NCBI GenBank assembly: GCA_029844215.1
Contig: CM056736.1
Span: 16,987,501-17,051,500 of the forward strand
Length of the DNA stretch: 64,000 nt
Origin: Przewalskia tangutica
Taxonomy: Eukaryota > Streptophyta > Magnoliopsida > Solanales > Solanaceae
Direction of reading: 5' to 3'
The position numbers and the translations under genes were made by a program. Positions 1-12,119 of this stretch are shown here, in pieces. How positions within the stretch are numbered: the first letter of the stretch is position 1; each line of letters starts with the position of its first letter. Under the pieces are notes generated by a model. The model had not been told where the DNA came from, made no database searches, and saw only the letters and a list, made by a program, of their open reading frames with translations.

Positions 1-2150
1 CGCAACGACGCCAAAGAAAGAATACGCCCAGTAACGACGCGACAAGATTGCGGTCCAGTGCAACGACACCATCAGCATTGAGTCTACGCAATGACGCCAA
101 AGAATAACACGCCCAGTAACGACGCACAAAGACAAAGAAGTCTACGCAACGACGCCAAAGAAGAACATCGCCCAGTAACGACGTTATCAAGACAAAGAAG
201 TCTACGCAATGACGCCAACAAAGAATATCGCCCGCATAACGACGTTATCAAGACAAAGAAGTTCACGCAATGACGCCAAGAAGAAACGCCCGTGCAACGA
301 CGTTATCAGCACAACAAGTCTACGCAACGACGCCAGCAGAAACACGTCCAGGCAACGACGTTATCAACATTATGTCCAGGCAACGACATCATCAGCATTG
401 CGTCTACGCAACGACGCCAAGAATAATACGCCCGCATAACGACGCGACGATTGTGTCCAGGAAACGCCACCATCAGCATTGCGTCTACGCAACGACGCCA
501 ATAGAAACACGTCCAGGCAACGACGTTATCAACATTATGTCCAGGCAACGACATCATCAGCATTGCGTCTACGCAACTACGCCAAAGAAGAATACGCCTA
601 GGCAACGACGCATCGCGATTGCAGGTCTGTGCAACGACACCATCAAGATTGCATCTACGCAACGACGCCAAGAAGAACACGCCCAGTAACGACGCACAAA
701 GACAAAGAAGTCTACGCAACGACGCCAAAGAAGAATATCGCCCAGTGCAATGACGTTATCATCACAGCAAGTCTACGCAATGACGCCAAAGAAGAACACA
801 TCCAGTAACGATGTTATCAAGACAAAGAAGTCTACGCAACGACGCCAAAGAATAACACGCCCAGTAACGACGCATCAAGACAAAGAAGTCTACGCAATGA
901 CGCCAGAGCAACATCGCCCAGTAACGACGCGATCAAGACAAAGAAGTTCACGCAATGACGCCAAAGAAAGAAACGCCCGTGCAACGACACGATCAAGACA
1001 TCAAGTCTACGCAACGACGCCAAGAAAGAACACGCCCAGTAACGACGCGACAAGATTATGTCCAGTAACGACATCATCAAGATTGCCTACGCAACGACGC
1101 CAACAAAGAATACGCCCAGTGCAATGATGCACGCGATTGCGTCCAGTAACGACACCATCAAGATTGGCTTCACGCAACGACGCCAAAGAACAACACGCCC
1201 AGTAACGACGCACGCGATTATGTCCAGTAACGACATCATCAAGATTGCGCTACGCAACGACGCCAAAGAAGAATACGCCCGTGCAACGACAAGTATCGAT
1301 TGCGGTCCAGCAACGACACCATCGCGATTGCCTACGCAACGACGCCAAAGAATAACACGCCCAGTAACGACGCGATCAAGACAAAGAAGTCTACGCAACG
1401 ACGCCAAGAAAGAACACGCCCAGTAACGACGCGACGCGATTATGTCCAGTAACGACATCATCAAGATTGCGCTTCACGCAACGACGCCAAAGAAGAATAC
1501 GCCCGTGCAACGACGCGACGCGATTGTGTTCAGTGCAACGACACCATCAAGATTGGCTTCACGCAACGACGCCAGCAGCAACACGTCCAGGCAACGACGT
1601 TATCAGCACATCAAGTCTACGCAACGACGCCAGCAGCAACACGTCCAGGCAACGACGTTATCAACATTATGTCCAGGCAACGACATCATCAGCATTGCGT
1701 CTACGCAACGACGCCAGCAGCAATACGTCCAGTAACGACGCACGCGATTGCGGTCCAGCAACGACACCATCAAGATTGGCTTCACGCAACGACGCCAGCA
1801 AAGAATACGCCCAGTAACGACGCATCGCGATTGCGTTCAGTAACGACACCATCAAGATTGCGCCTACGCAACGACGCCAGCAAAGAACACGCCAGTAACG
1901 ACAAGACGCGATTGTGTCCAGTGCAACGACACCATCAAGATTGGTTTACGCAACGACGCCAGCAAAGAACACGCCCAGTAACGACGCCATCAAGATCGCT
2001 TTACGCAACGACGCCCCAAAGAAGACGCTCCAAGCAACGACGCAAGCAAAGATTATGTCCAGGCAATGACATCATCAGCATTGCGTCTACGCAACGACGC
2101 CAGCAGCAGCACGTCCAAGCAACGACGTTATCAGCACAACAAGTCCGAAA
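1..2150. repeat. Satellite-like tandem array in the 3' UTR of an Ogre/Tat element
   Basis: Seen: the core ctacgcaacgacgcc recurs throughout, mostly 55-65 or about 92-95 bases apart. It alternates with cgcccagtaacgacg, gacaaagaagt and caacgacaccatcaagattg blocks. Two composite unit lengths (about 60 and 94 bp) are mixed, as in an evolving higher-order array. Long stop-free frames occur on both strands only because the unit is short and poor in stop triplets, so I call no gene. The array runs off the left edge and ends near 2150, about 0.85 kb before an LTR polypurine tract. That is where Tat-lineage retrotransposons are known to carry hypervariable tandem repeats. Placement in the element is inference; the repeat itself is direct. 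Confidence 0.9.
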
Positions 2151-2984
2151 ATGACGCTATCATCGGTATATCACATCTACGCAAGGACGATTTCTATATT
2201 CTGAAAATTGCACTTTTCTCATTCATGCTTTATTATTCTGTCTTAGCAGTTATGCACTAACTCTTTCTTGAGCTTTAGTCTACAGGGACAGTTGCAGCAA
2301 GGACAACGTATCCGCATTCACAATCGCAACACGTCCGTGCAAGGGCAAAATCACAGCATTTGCAGCAACGCATCAACACAGCAGACATCACATTTTTGCA
2401 GGATAACCTTTCCTACTCACAGTTACATTGTTTTTAAAATTATGCATCATCATTTTGCCTTAACAGTTATGCACTAACCGTTTGTTCAAGTCTTAGCATG
2501 CAGGAGCAGGAGCACAACGTGAATTTTCTCTTACAGCGAACCGGGGCAATTTGTTGGGGGGCCAACCTTCCCAATGAATGGCAGAAGCGGCCTCAAGCGT
2601 CGGTCCACTCGCTCCACATCATCATAGAGCCCAGCACCATAAGCCATAGCAGACACCCTGTGTTCAAGCCCGCTTATTTTATTTTATTCTTACACTACAC
2701 CTTAGGTCGCCATAACTCGACATCGGGATGTTGAGTCCGCGTAGCCCACCTTGGTTTTGACTGATGGCTCAAAGGTCGCCATAACTCGACACCGACAACT
2801 TTGAGTCCGCGTTAGCCCGCTCGGTATTTTGACCATGGTAACCCAAAGGTCGCCATAACTCGACATCGACAAATTTTGATTTTTCGCCACTTTGTCTACC
2901 GCCCAATATTTTTGCAATCGAAGATCGAGACAAAATTGGCTATGAGTCAACGTCTTTGTCCGAAGATTCTTCCATCATCTCCAT
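2151..2984 (+). other. Rest of the Ogre/Tat 3' untranslated region
   Basis: This is unique to low-copy sequence between the satellite array and the polypurine tract. It holds a diverged duplication around the phrase cagttatgcactaac (near 2250 and 2463). It also holds three tandem copies of a unit starting ggtcgccataactcgac at about 2705, 2774 and 2848 (spacing 69 and 74 bp). No convincing coding frame is present. The minus-strand frame over 2702-2950 merely reads through the small repeat. Confidence 0.65.
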
Positions 2985-2999
2985 ACAAAGAGGGACAGC
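2985..2999 (+). other. Polypurine tract of the Ogre/Tat element
   Basis: The purine-rich stretch acaaagagggacagc lies directly before the LTR start TGTTGACACC. It would prime plus-strand DNA synthesis. Its position shows that the LTR at 3000 is the 3' LTR and that the element body lies to the left, outside the window. Confidence 0.75.
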
Positions 3000-5900
3000 T
3001 GTTGACACCCAATTTTGACCCTCCCGTCCAGTCATTAACTATAAAATTAGACTAATTTTGTAAAATAATTTTTTATGATTTTTTATAATAAAAGGCAGCG
3101 ATAAAACATAAATACAGGCATAAATAAACAATTTAATAATGGCATCGCGTCTTACGTAGAGTTTTAAGCACTTAGAGTCCCGCACCCGCATTAATTGATT
3201 TCAAGCCCTGTCAGGATTCTTAATTAATAATAAATAAATAATTTAGCAACAACGTCGTGTCAAGTAGCATAGCCGCATTTATTAATACTCAAGAGAATTT
3301 CATAATCATTTGTAATTTTAAAATCATTTTAATCTAATACATGCATTTAATAGCGTCGCATTTATAAAAGCTTTAAACAATTCCTAAAAATTATACTTGC
3401 ATTTAGCATTTAAATAATTTAATCTAAACTCAATTCAATTTTAATTTAACTTCGCAATAATGCACAATAATAAGATTTTAAATAATAGCGCCGCATTCTA
3501 AAATATTAAGCACTAGTTAAAAAGCACGCCCGCATTTATTACTATAACAACTAGATTAATAAAGCACCTAAATAATTTAATCACCACTAAACTAACTAAT
3601 TAACTCCTAAGACTAATACCCTAATTAATTAACCCCCAGCCCACAAGACTTAACTAATTAGCCCATCAGCCCTTCCTTTAAGCAACCCGCAGCCCAACTA
3701 ACTCTCTGGCCCAAACCCGCGACCCGGGGCCCAATCCTTTTCCCCTTCATCAGAAGGCCCACGCGACCCAGCCTCATTTTCCTTGTCATCGTCTCTCCCG
3801 CAAATGCAGCCTTCAACGAACCCTAAAACACTAAGAACCGCCGCTTCCACGCCGGATTTCACGAGAATTCGGCTTCCTTCACCCACGCGCACGGCCACTT
3901 CTTCTACCATAGATAAACCAAATCCCTACCCAAAGCTCACAATAAAACAAGAAGAATCAATACGTAATCAATACGAAATCTCGTCGAATCAAGCACAAAT
4001 TAGCCTTTATTACTTACCGAACTTAGACATGATTAGCTATAAATACAAGAACGATTAGGCATGCAAGCAGGGGCGGCAGGCAGACGGGAGTCCAATAGCA
4101 ATAGTCGACAGCATAGAGGTTGTGAGGTCCAAAGAATCGACAACCTGCACCATTAGCATCGCACAAATAAGCTTCAAATCTTTCTTTTCAATATCACCAA
4201 AAATCAAGAAACAAACTTCGCCTTTCATTCGCATCGCAAACCTAAAGCCCGCCGAGTGGACCGACGACTTGATACGCCTCTGTCACGCCGAGAAGGTAAT
4301 TTCAAATTCGCACGATTCTAGTTTATTTCCATGTTTTTATGGTTTGTCGATTCTCGCTTTAAAGATTATCATGTTCTCGTCCGCTATTAATGTCAAAGAA
4401 TTGCGCCGTGTTGATCGATCTCGTTAACTCGGTTTGCAACTACTTACTTAAAACCACGAAATGGATTTACGCCCACTGTAATTACTTGCTAAATGAAATG
4501 TGATACCACCGATGTTAGGTAATCGTTACGGACTTGTCGCTCGCTCTAGATCGTCACGTTTACTAAATGACTATATGCTTGCTTTTATATATCGAAGTGT
4601 TAAATGTATCCATGACAGTTTATAATACCTTTCGAGCTATGTGTTGCGCAACCTAAATGATATCGGTTTTAACATCCTGTACTTATTGGAAACCCCTCTC
4701 AGTCTTGAATTTCATTGGGTCTTAGTAAATACGATGTGTTTCATATGACTGACCAAATCTGTGTTAAGTTGATGTTAGCGGTTGTTTATGTTTTATTAAA
4801 TTAATTGTAAAACATGTTCAGTTGTTAGTTGACTGTTAATGTCCAAATGCGTTGTGAGTTGTGCGATCTTAGCATTGTCTAGATGTGTGTATTAAGTTTC
4901 AGATTTAGTATTATACTATTATGTGATTTGTTTAAGTGAAGCATGGGGTTGGGATGATTAGTATGAAGCTTGTTTTCATTTTAATAGTTATGTTATGCAT
5001 AGTTAAGCCTTAGATGTTGTTTGCACCTTGATTTTTAACCCATCTGAACCTCATACTAAGTAGTGACAAAAGTCCAGTTGCACTGTAAGTTTGGGTATGT
5101 GCTGGTATGCGTTATTCACAAGTCTTTCTGCAAATTAAGAGTGATACGATTTAGGCTTTTGCTTTGAATATGCATTAGAAGTCCTATATATCTATATGTG
5201 AAAATCTGAGTATGCTCAACCTGAGTTTTTTTTATGTGCTTATTGGCTTCTAAAACCAACATGTTAAGATAAACTATCTTATACTTAATTCAATGTGCGT
5301 TGTCTGATACTTGGCCTGCAGCATCCCTGCCTAAACTCCTCTGATATACATGTTTGCTTCCCTGTATAATATACCTGGATTCATATATGTATGTGAATAT
5401 TTGTCACATATAGTAGGTCGACCGCCTTCTTTTAAATCAAATTGCTTTTGGACCCTATCTACTTTAGAATTTGAGCTTTGTCATTTGGGCTCTTTGAATC
5501 TTTTGTTTGTTTGCCCATCGTCGCATTTTTTCACACATCGCAATGATAGTGTTTTTTTTTTGCCTGAAATTGTCACCTTTTTTAGAATAATATAACTAAA
5601 CAACAATTAAATTATGGACATGTGTGCATTATGCTTTAATTATCCACATCGGTATTCATTGAGTTGATACTAATCCTTATCTTCTTCTTTATCTACATGA
5701 AATGCATCGGAGCAAAAGGAGGAGTCTCATAGCGAGACTCATTGTGCCTTCCATCAATTGAAGATCTGCATTCACCCGTATTTGTGTGTATCTTGCTATC
5801 CACATCAGAAATTCCAAACCACAGACGGAATCACATCGCCACTCCTTCGAGTCGCCTTTTATTGGTTTTCTATCCCGCCCTCATTCATTTGTTGTAATTA

Positions 5901-6652
5901 ATTGTCTAACGCTACATTAATTATTAGAACACTTAGAATAATTAAATCTTGAATCCATAAATTAGCAAGTAGTTGGATACTAGAAATTTGCTTCCCTTTA
6001 AGTTAATTATTTTAGGTTTGCCATGCATAACTAAATCGTACAAATGATAATCGCTCTTTGCACTATGCCACATATAAAAAATCAAATTTTCAAGTAAATG
6101 CATACATTTAGTCTATAAATCAACTTTGCATCATTTATTTTATAAATAAAAATAAATGAATACTTTTAAACTTTACATGTATTTTTAGAGCACAAGTCTT
6201 ATAAATCTTTATCAAAATGCATCCCTTTTATAAACACTTGCATCATCTTTCTCTTCAAATATTTTCAAAAACATGCATTGCATCTTAGCATAATAATTAC
6301 CCTAGGTTTGACAGGATAACCGCAAGTTAGCGGATCTTAGAGGGTGCCTAACCCCTTCCCTCTAGATTAATAAAGAATCTTTACCCAGAATCTCATTAAG
6401 TTTCGCAGACCATTAAAATGGAGTTAATGTTTTACTTTAAACTAGTTAACATTTAGGTGTCCTAATTCACCCAAATTAATTAGGTGGCGACTCCGCGAAC
6501 CCTTTAGCATTTAGCACCCTTTTAAACTTTAGCCTTTTAACCTTTTTAGCATTTTAAAACCCTTTCAATTACTTAGCATTATTTTATTTATTTCCTAACA
6601 CTTTTAAGCAGGGTTCGCTGTTAAAAAGTCGCGGTCGAAAAAGGGCGTGACA
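3000..6652 (+). mobile_element. 3' LTR of an Ogre/Tat Ty3-gypsy retrotransposon
   Basis: Seen: the segment opens TGTTGACACC and closes GGGCGTGACA, so it has TG...CA ends, and is 3653 bp long. It contains the block ggtggcgactccgcgaacc near 6483 and the phrase gcaagttagcggatcttaga near 6323, both typical of Tat-lineage LTRs. A polypurine tract precedes it. On the right it abuts copia coding sequence at 6653, so it landed in an older copia. The flanks acagc and tggag do not match, as expected when the 5' LTR and its target duplication are off the left edge. Short frames inside (for example 3783-4058, 4122-4427 and 5350-5595) show no known domain and are not called. A related LTR end lies inverted at 63086-64000. 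Confidence 0.85.
4038..4045 (+). promoter_or_regulatory. Likely TATA box of the Ogre/Tat LTR
   Basis: The sequence tataaata lies about 1.04 kb into the LTR, followed by GC-richer DNA. A U3/R boundary about 30 bases downstream would be usual. This rests on motif and placement only. Confidence 0.45.
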
Positions 6653-7210
6653 TGGAGTACTACGCGTACCATTATAAGAAATAAGCTTATTTCTATCTAA
6701 AGTAGATGACCCCGGATGACCTAGACGAGTATGCCACAAGGAAGGAGTAAGAGTTGCAAAAGTGGATGACATGGCTTGACGCGGGAAATTGAGACTTGGT
6801 GTGATTGGATAAAGATCTCTCCTACTGTCACACCTCATAAGAGGACTCACCGTCTTGAAATCCTTCACATAAAACTCAAATGGATCAAAATCAATAGAAA
6901 CCCAATTATCAGTGGTGAATTTACGGACATACACCAAATTTTTATTTAGTTTTGTGGCATGAAGGGTCTTTTTCAGGACAAGTGGTGGATGGGGAGGAGA
7001 GAAAGTTTTATGACCATAACCTTTAATTAGAATCGAATTACCATTACCAACAATTATACCACGACATCGCCAAATTTGAATAAGACGCAGAGTACTCAGC
7101 GTGGATGTCATATGGGTAGTGGCGCCTGTGTCCATGTACCAATTTGGGTCCGGTTGAGTCATTCCAAGAATATGCATCGCGACTTCAATGTCGGTTTGTG
7201 TGGGTCCCAC
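6653..7210 (-). pseudogene. Copia element A: protease and GAG-pre-integrase remnant
   Basis: Read on the minus strand this shows a retropepsin-like active-site motif, WYMDTGATTHM, followed by a GAG-pre-integrase domain with VYVRKFTTDN and LWHTRLGHPG. This is the usual Ty1-copia order between gag and integrase. The frame is open to about 6653, where the Ogre/Tat LTR cuts it off. The expected integrase, reverse transcriptase and RNase H must lie beyond that element, to the left of the window. The family is close to copia element B at 22699-38167. The gene is truncated and cannot make a full polyprotein. Confidence 0.85.
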
Positions 7211-8093
7211 TGCGTGATGAGTTTGAGGGGGACGAGGCCCTAGTATTTCGCATCGACCGACCCATAAACTAGTTCAAAACCCGCAGATCGACCGAGAAAC
7301 TAGGGCCGATCGCCGAAATCGGGCCCAGAGCGAAACTCCCGGGCCGCACTCATATCGGGCCGACATCGCCGCGCGCGACGCTGGTCTGGGAAGAGAATGG
7401 GACCCACTGCTGGCCCCACGTCTGTTGATGATGCACTGGGCCGGTGTTGCCGCCACGATTCTTGCCATTATTTTTCCAATTTTGACCCTTTTTACCACCA
7501 CTGTTGTTGCGATTTTGGCTCACGTTGGAGGAATCGGAAAAGGGAAAAATTTGACGTAGTCATCATGATGACGGGACTAGCCCCTATAGACGCCTTTTTA
7601 GCCAAACCCGGTTCTTCCAATGTAAGCATGAAACAGACTTGATAGAATTTAGGAAGGGGGTTCCTTTGACGAAGGATGGAAGCAACCCCATTATAGACCT
7701 CGGACAGGCCTGCAACCATCTGTAGGACGAGATGACTATTGCTCACAGGAGCCCCCACGCTGCGAAGTTGATCTGCCAAGTCCTTGAGTCATTTACAGTA
7801 AGATGAAATGTTAGGAAAGTTTGCCATAGCAATTTGAGAAAATTCATGTTCAAGGGTAACAATTCGGGAATGACTGTTATCTTGGAAGATATCACGCATT
7901 CGATTCCAAGCCTCCATAGCTGTGGAGTTGGGTTCCATAATCGTCTGTAAAAGGTCCATGGATATTGTGGCATAAATCCATTGGAGAACCTTTGCGTCAA
8001 GCGTGACCCATAATTTTGGATCGTCTGCTTTGGTGGGCATAACCTCTGTAGTCTCCGTATCACCCTTCTTAGGAGTAGGCGGAGGGATGATGT
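7211..8093 (-). pseudogene. Copia element A: main part of gag
   Basis: The minus-strand translation matches plant copia gag (UBN2/retrotran_gag type), for example KLWVTLDAKVLQWIYATIS, EAWNRMRDIFQ and LADQLRSVGAPVS. The downstream part is Asn/Gly/Arg-rich (about 7440-7560), as seen between the gag core and protease. One in-frame TGA at 7789-7791 interrupts the core after SSYCK. Otherwise the frame joins cleanly to the N-terminal part at 16752-16904 once the Athila insertion and one copy of its target duplication are removed. No CCHC zinc knuckle was found; the Gly/Arg tract may replace it. Confidence 0.8.
8089..8093. repeat. Target-site duplication (left) of the Athila element
   Basis: The five bases gatgt directly before the LTR are repeated at 16752-16756 directly after it. 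They prove insertion into copia gag and fix both element ends. Confidence 0.92.
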
Positions 8094-9711
8094 TGATCGG
8101 TGTATTTTATATACACATTTTGAGTCATTTTTAGTTAGTCTTTTGCCCATTTTTGTACAAATATGTGTCGTCTTAGGATATATTTTCTTTCTTTTGAGTT
8201 ATATTGGTTTAAAGTGGCTCATTGACGAAAAAGGAGCAAAAAGAGGGCAGAAACAGAGGTTCCAAAGCTCGAAGCGAAAGTCGTAACCGCACGAACAGAG
8301 CGCCACGCGCGCTCCAGCCAGAGTCAGAGCGTCGCGGCGCCCAATTTACAGAGTCGCAGGTTTCAGGCCGCGCGCCAGTGGCGCGCGCCGGGAATTATGA
8401 AATATTCGAATGGAAATGGGCCAAGGCCTGAAGGAAAACCTGGAAAAATGTTTTGAGGCTATAAAAGGCAGCCTTTAGGTCAGAATTAAGGGTTCCCTTC
8501 CTTGCCAATTCACACAACTTTTGGAGATCAAGATTGGAGACCACTTTTTAGTAATTTCTTGTTCTTGTTTTATTTTCTTTGTAGTTTATGTTGGATTTTA
8601 ATTTAGTTCTTGTCATGTCTATGGTTAAGAACTAACTTAATCTAGGGCTTTCCATGTCAATTCACTTGAACCTTATTCTTATGAATTAATGCATGTTTTT
8701 GGTTCTTCTTCTTGTTATTGAGATTTATTCAATATTTGTCCTGAATGCTTGGTAATTAATTGATCACTAATTATCATAATCCTTATGATTTCTAATCAAA
8801 AGCCGAAAGGGGAGATTGTGAATATGCTGTAGTTGAATAAACATAGGTTAAATCGTGGACGAAAGTACCCCGATACTTGTGTAGTATTAATAGGTTATTG
8901 CTCTTAATCCTCCTTTATAGTCAATCTTATCACCGAAAGGTAGAAGGGTTCTATATTGGGGTTGAGTGTTTATATTACCTTAACAGGAGTATAAAACAGC
9001 TTAGTTAACCTGCTATCTCAAAATAGAAGAAGAATCATAATTAATTGCATTAACAAGTAAGATAAGCGGATAGTTGAGGAGATTTGGAAGCCCTATTTCC
9101 ACCATAATTGAAGTAAAATCAATTAGTCTAGTTAGCATTCTTAATTATAGTTAGAAACCATCTATCAATCATCGGTCACCAAATAGATACCATAGAATAG
9201 AATTTGAGAATTGAACACTAATCCCTGAGGACGATAACTCGGTCTTCTAAGACTATATTACTTGACACGACACGTGCACTTGAGTTAAGTATATAGAACC
9301 CTTCTACCTTTCGGTGATAAGATTGACTATAAAGGAGGATTAAGAGCAATAACCTATTAATACTACACAAGTATTAATTACCTTAACAGGAGTATAAAAC
9401 GGCTTAGTTAACCTGCTATCTCAAAATAGAAGAAGAATCATAATTAATTGCATTAACAAGTAAGATAAGCGGATAGTTGAGGAGATTTGGAAGCCCTATT
9501 TCCACCATAATTGAAGTAAAATCAATTAGTCTAGTTAGCATTCTTAATTATAGTTAGAAACCATCTATCAATCATCGGTCACCAAATAGATACCATAGAA
9601 TAGAATTTGAGAATTGAACACATCCTGAGGACGATAACTCGGTCTTCTAAGACTATATTACTTGACACGACACGTGCACTTGCGTTAAGTGTGTGCATAA
9701 ATTGCGCATCA
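8094..9711 (+). repeat. 5' LTR of the Athila element, internally rearranged
   Basis: This LTR is 1618 bp, against 1189 bp for the 3' partner. The extra 429 bp are an inverted copy (about 9294-9375) of about 8870-8955, followed by a second direct copy (about 9376-9711) of the region from about 8974 to the LTR end. The two direct copies differ at only a few positions. A GC-rich block at about 8235-8400 differs strongly from the other LTR although the flanks are nearly identical. Confidence 0.92.
8460..8467 (+). promoter_or_regulatory. TATA box of the Athila 5' LTR
   Basis: The motif tataaaag sits in gaggctataaaaggcagc. It is conserved in the 3' LTR at 15900-15907 even though the GC-rich block just upstream is not. 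Confidence 0.6.
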
Positions 9712-9717
9712 AGTTTT

Positions 9718-9736
9718 TGGCGCCGTTGCCGGGGAT
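9718..9736 (+). other. Primer-binding site complementary to tRNA-Asp
   Basis: The 19 bases starting tggcgccgttgccgggga match the complement of the 3' end of plant tRNA-Asp(GTC) including CCA. This is the primer used by Athila elements. It begins six bases after the LTR. Confidence 0.88.
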
Positions 9737-10017
9737 TGGCGTAGTTCAATATCATTTTACCTATTCTTAATTTCTAATTTGGTTTTTATTTTTGTTTTTA
9801 TTTATTACTATTTTTTTTATTTTGTGAAAACTAGTGTGCTGTGATCTGTTTGTTTATTTTGATCTGTTGCAGGCATCTAGTTTATGCGAAGGAGAAGAGG
9901 AGCGCATGCACTTGTTCCTTCAACCTAAATTGAAAAGACTTGCAAATGTAGCAGAGAAACCAACGAGTTTCGGCCTTAATAGAGATGTGAGGCTTACAAA
10001 ACAACAATGAGATGAAC

Positions 10018-10740
10018 GAAGGGTTAGGTGATCATCAACCTAACCAAAGGATGCCACGGAGATTGCCGATGGATGTAGAAGAGAGGGTCCAGGTCCAAGC
10101 TGAGAGAAGCTTGGGAGATTATGTCGCCAAGGTGAATGGGCACAACTTGCATCAGCTCCCGCATAGGAGCAAATAATTTTGAAATCAAGCCTGCGATCCT
10201 AAGCATGGTGCAAAATATTGTTCAGTTCGGAGGGTTGCCATCGGAAGATCCTCACATGCATATAGCGAATTTCTTAGAGTTGTGTGCAACCTTCAAGTAC
10301 AATGACGTTACTGATGACGCCGTCCGATTGAGGCTTTTTCCCTTCTCACTCAGGGATAGAGCGAAAGTTTGGTTGAATTACTTGCCAACAGATTCGATAT
10401 TCACATGGCAAGAGTTAGCACATAAGTTTTTAGCTAAGTTCTTTCCACCATGCAAAGCCGCTAAGCTGAGAGGGGAGTTGAATAATTTTTATCAAGCTGA
10501 TGGAGAATCACTCTATGAAGCTTGGGAGAGATTCAAAGATTTGTAAAGAAAGTGTCTACATCACATCATTGAGTTGTGGAATTTGGTCCATATTTTCTAC
10601 AATGGGTTAAGCGGGACCACCAGAACGATCATTGACGCAGCCGCAGGTGGAACTTTCATGAGAAAAACAGCACACGAAGCTCATGATTTATTGGAAGACA
10701 TGACCACCAATAATCATGTAATGAGACGAGGGTGAGTGGC
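10018..10740 (+). pseudogene. Athila gag (capsid part), broken
   Basis: Translation of 10136-10546 gives an Athila-like capsid domain: NFEIKPAILSMVQ, then DAVRLRLFPFSLRDRAKVWL, TWQELAHKFLAKFFP and ESLYEAWERFKDL, the standard order for this retrotrans_gag family. An N-terminal piece starting near 10018 is out of frame by about 10146. A TAA at 10544-10546 interrupts the product right after FKDL, and the domain continues beyond it to about 10740. At least two lesions make it non-functional. It would have formed the virus-like particle shell. Confidence 0.82.
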
Positions 10741-10803
10741 GTAAGAGCAATATGATTTCACGAGATTGATGCCATCATCGCACTAAATGCCCAAGTTGCT
10801 TTC

Positions 10804-11154
10804 TTGACCAAGCAATCGCAACAAAATACATGGTCTCAGAATGCAGTGCAAATGCCATTGAGTTGTGAAATGTGTGGAGGTCCACATACATTTGATAGGT
10901 GCCCATCAGTTGATCCTAACAATATTTCGATCGAGCAAGCAGAGTGTCAAACAGTAGGAAATTATCAAAGCCCCAGAACAACCCCTATTCGAATACCTAC
11001 AATCCAGGGAGGAGGAATCACCCTAATTTTTCATGGAGGGGTGATCAAGGGCAGAAGAACCAATTTCGAGGCCAGTACAAAATCAACAACCATTCACTCA
11101 GGCCTCTTCTTCACAACAATTCAATGCACCTGTTCAATAAGAGAAGCCAGATAA
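10804..11154 (+). pseudogene. Athila gag: zinc-knuckle region
   Basis: A CCHC-type knuckle with spacing C-x2-C-x3-H-x4-C is visible as CEMCGGPHTFDRC. This shortened spacing is the one used by Athila gag proteins rather than the retroviral C-x2-C-x4-H-x4-C. Asn/Gln-rich sequence follows. The segment is separated from the capsid part by frame changes. Confidence 0.7.
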
Positions 11155-11445
11155 GCTGAGAGCAGCCCTGTTGACACTCACCAACTCCTGCATACGCTTC
11201 ATGGCAGACTAGATCCTCTATCGTGAATTTGAGACACAGTGGACAACTAGCGAAGATGGCAAACAACAGGCCACAGGGTACCTTGCCTAGTAATACAGAG
11301 ATGAACCCCAGAGAACAAGGTTGCTGCAAATTGAGGAGTGGAAAACAAGCTAGAATTTACACCCCACTGTGGTTGAACAGAGAGTAGATGCAGAGAGGAG
11401 AGGGTTGTCAAGATCGCTCATGTCGAGAAAGCTCCAATAGTCCCA

Positions 11446-12119
11446 GTGAAGGAGTACACTGAGAGGATTCCTTTCCCGCAAAGATTGCAAAAGAAAGTGG
11501 TTGATAAGCAATTCTCCAAGTTTTTGGAGATATTCAGAAAGTTACACATCAACATTTCGTTCATTGAGGCATTGGAGCAAATGCCTACTTACTTTAAATT
11601 TATGAAGGAAATTCTGGGAAAGAAGAAGAAGTTGGCGGAGTATGAGATGGTGGCACTGACAGAGGAATGCAATGGCATATTGCAGAAGAAATTACCCCTA
11701 AACTCAAGGATCCAGGGAGCTTCACACTGCCTTGCACAGTTGGCAGGGTAACATGTAATAGGGCCCTTTGTGACTTGGGGGCTAGCATAAATCTTATGCC
11801 TTTGTCTGTTTTTAAAAGGTTGGAGTTAGGTGAAGCCAAACCAACCACTGTGAGCTTGCAGTTAGCAGATAGGACGGTAGTGCATCCCAGGGGAAAGATT
11901 GAAGATGTCCTAGTTAAGGTGGGAAAATTCTTCTTTCCTGCAGACTTCCTCATCCTTGATATGGAGGAAGATGAGGAGATCCCCATCAAATCGGGAAGAC
12001 CGTTCTTGGCAACAGGGAGAGCCCTAATTGACGTAGAGAAGGGTGAGCTGACACTTAGAGTGGAAAGTGAAGAATGGTGTTCAAAGTGTTCAAACACATT
12101 ATTGAACCCCCAATCATGA
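11446..12119 (+). pseudogene. Athila aspartic protease
   Basis: An upstream frame (11446-11751) carries the pre-protease segment VDKQFSKFLEIFRKLHINI typical of Athila. The protease proper is in another frame (11667-12119) with active-site motif ALCDLGASINLMP, a later VSLQLADRTVVHPRG strand, and PFLATGRALIDVEKGELTL. One frameshift near 11670-11750 separates the two parts. Reverse transcriptase should follow but does not. After 12119 the sequence passes through a Lys/Arg-rich tail straight into post-pol non-coding DNA (gctacttgggaggtaaccc near 12360). Confidence 0.82.

Noticed and set aside
1..2150. Long overlapping open frames on both strands, or a CRISPR-like repeat array
   Set aside because: The frames are a by-product of a short repeat unit lacking stop triplets. 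The repeats are contiguous and variable, with no unique spacers, and the context is a plant retrotransposon.
3698..4427. Small frames inside the Ogre/Tat LTR
   Set aside because: There are no recognisable domains, and the position inside an LTR with TG...CA ends explains the sequence.
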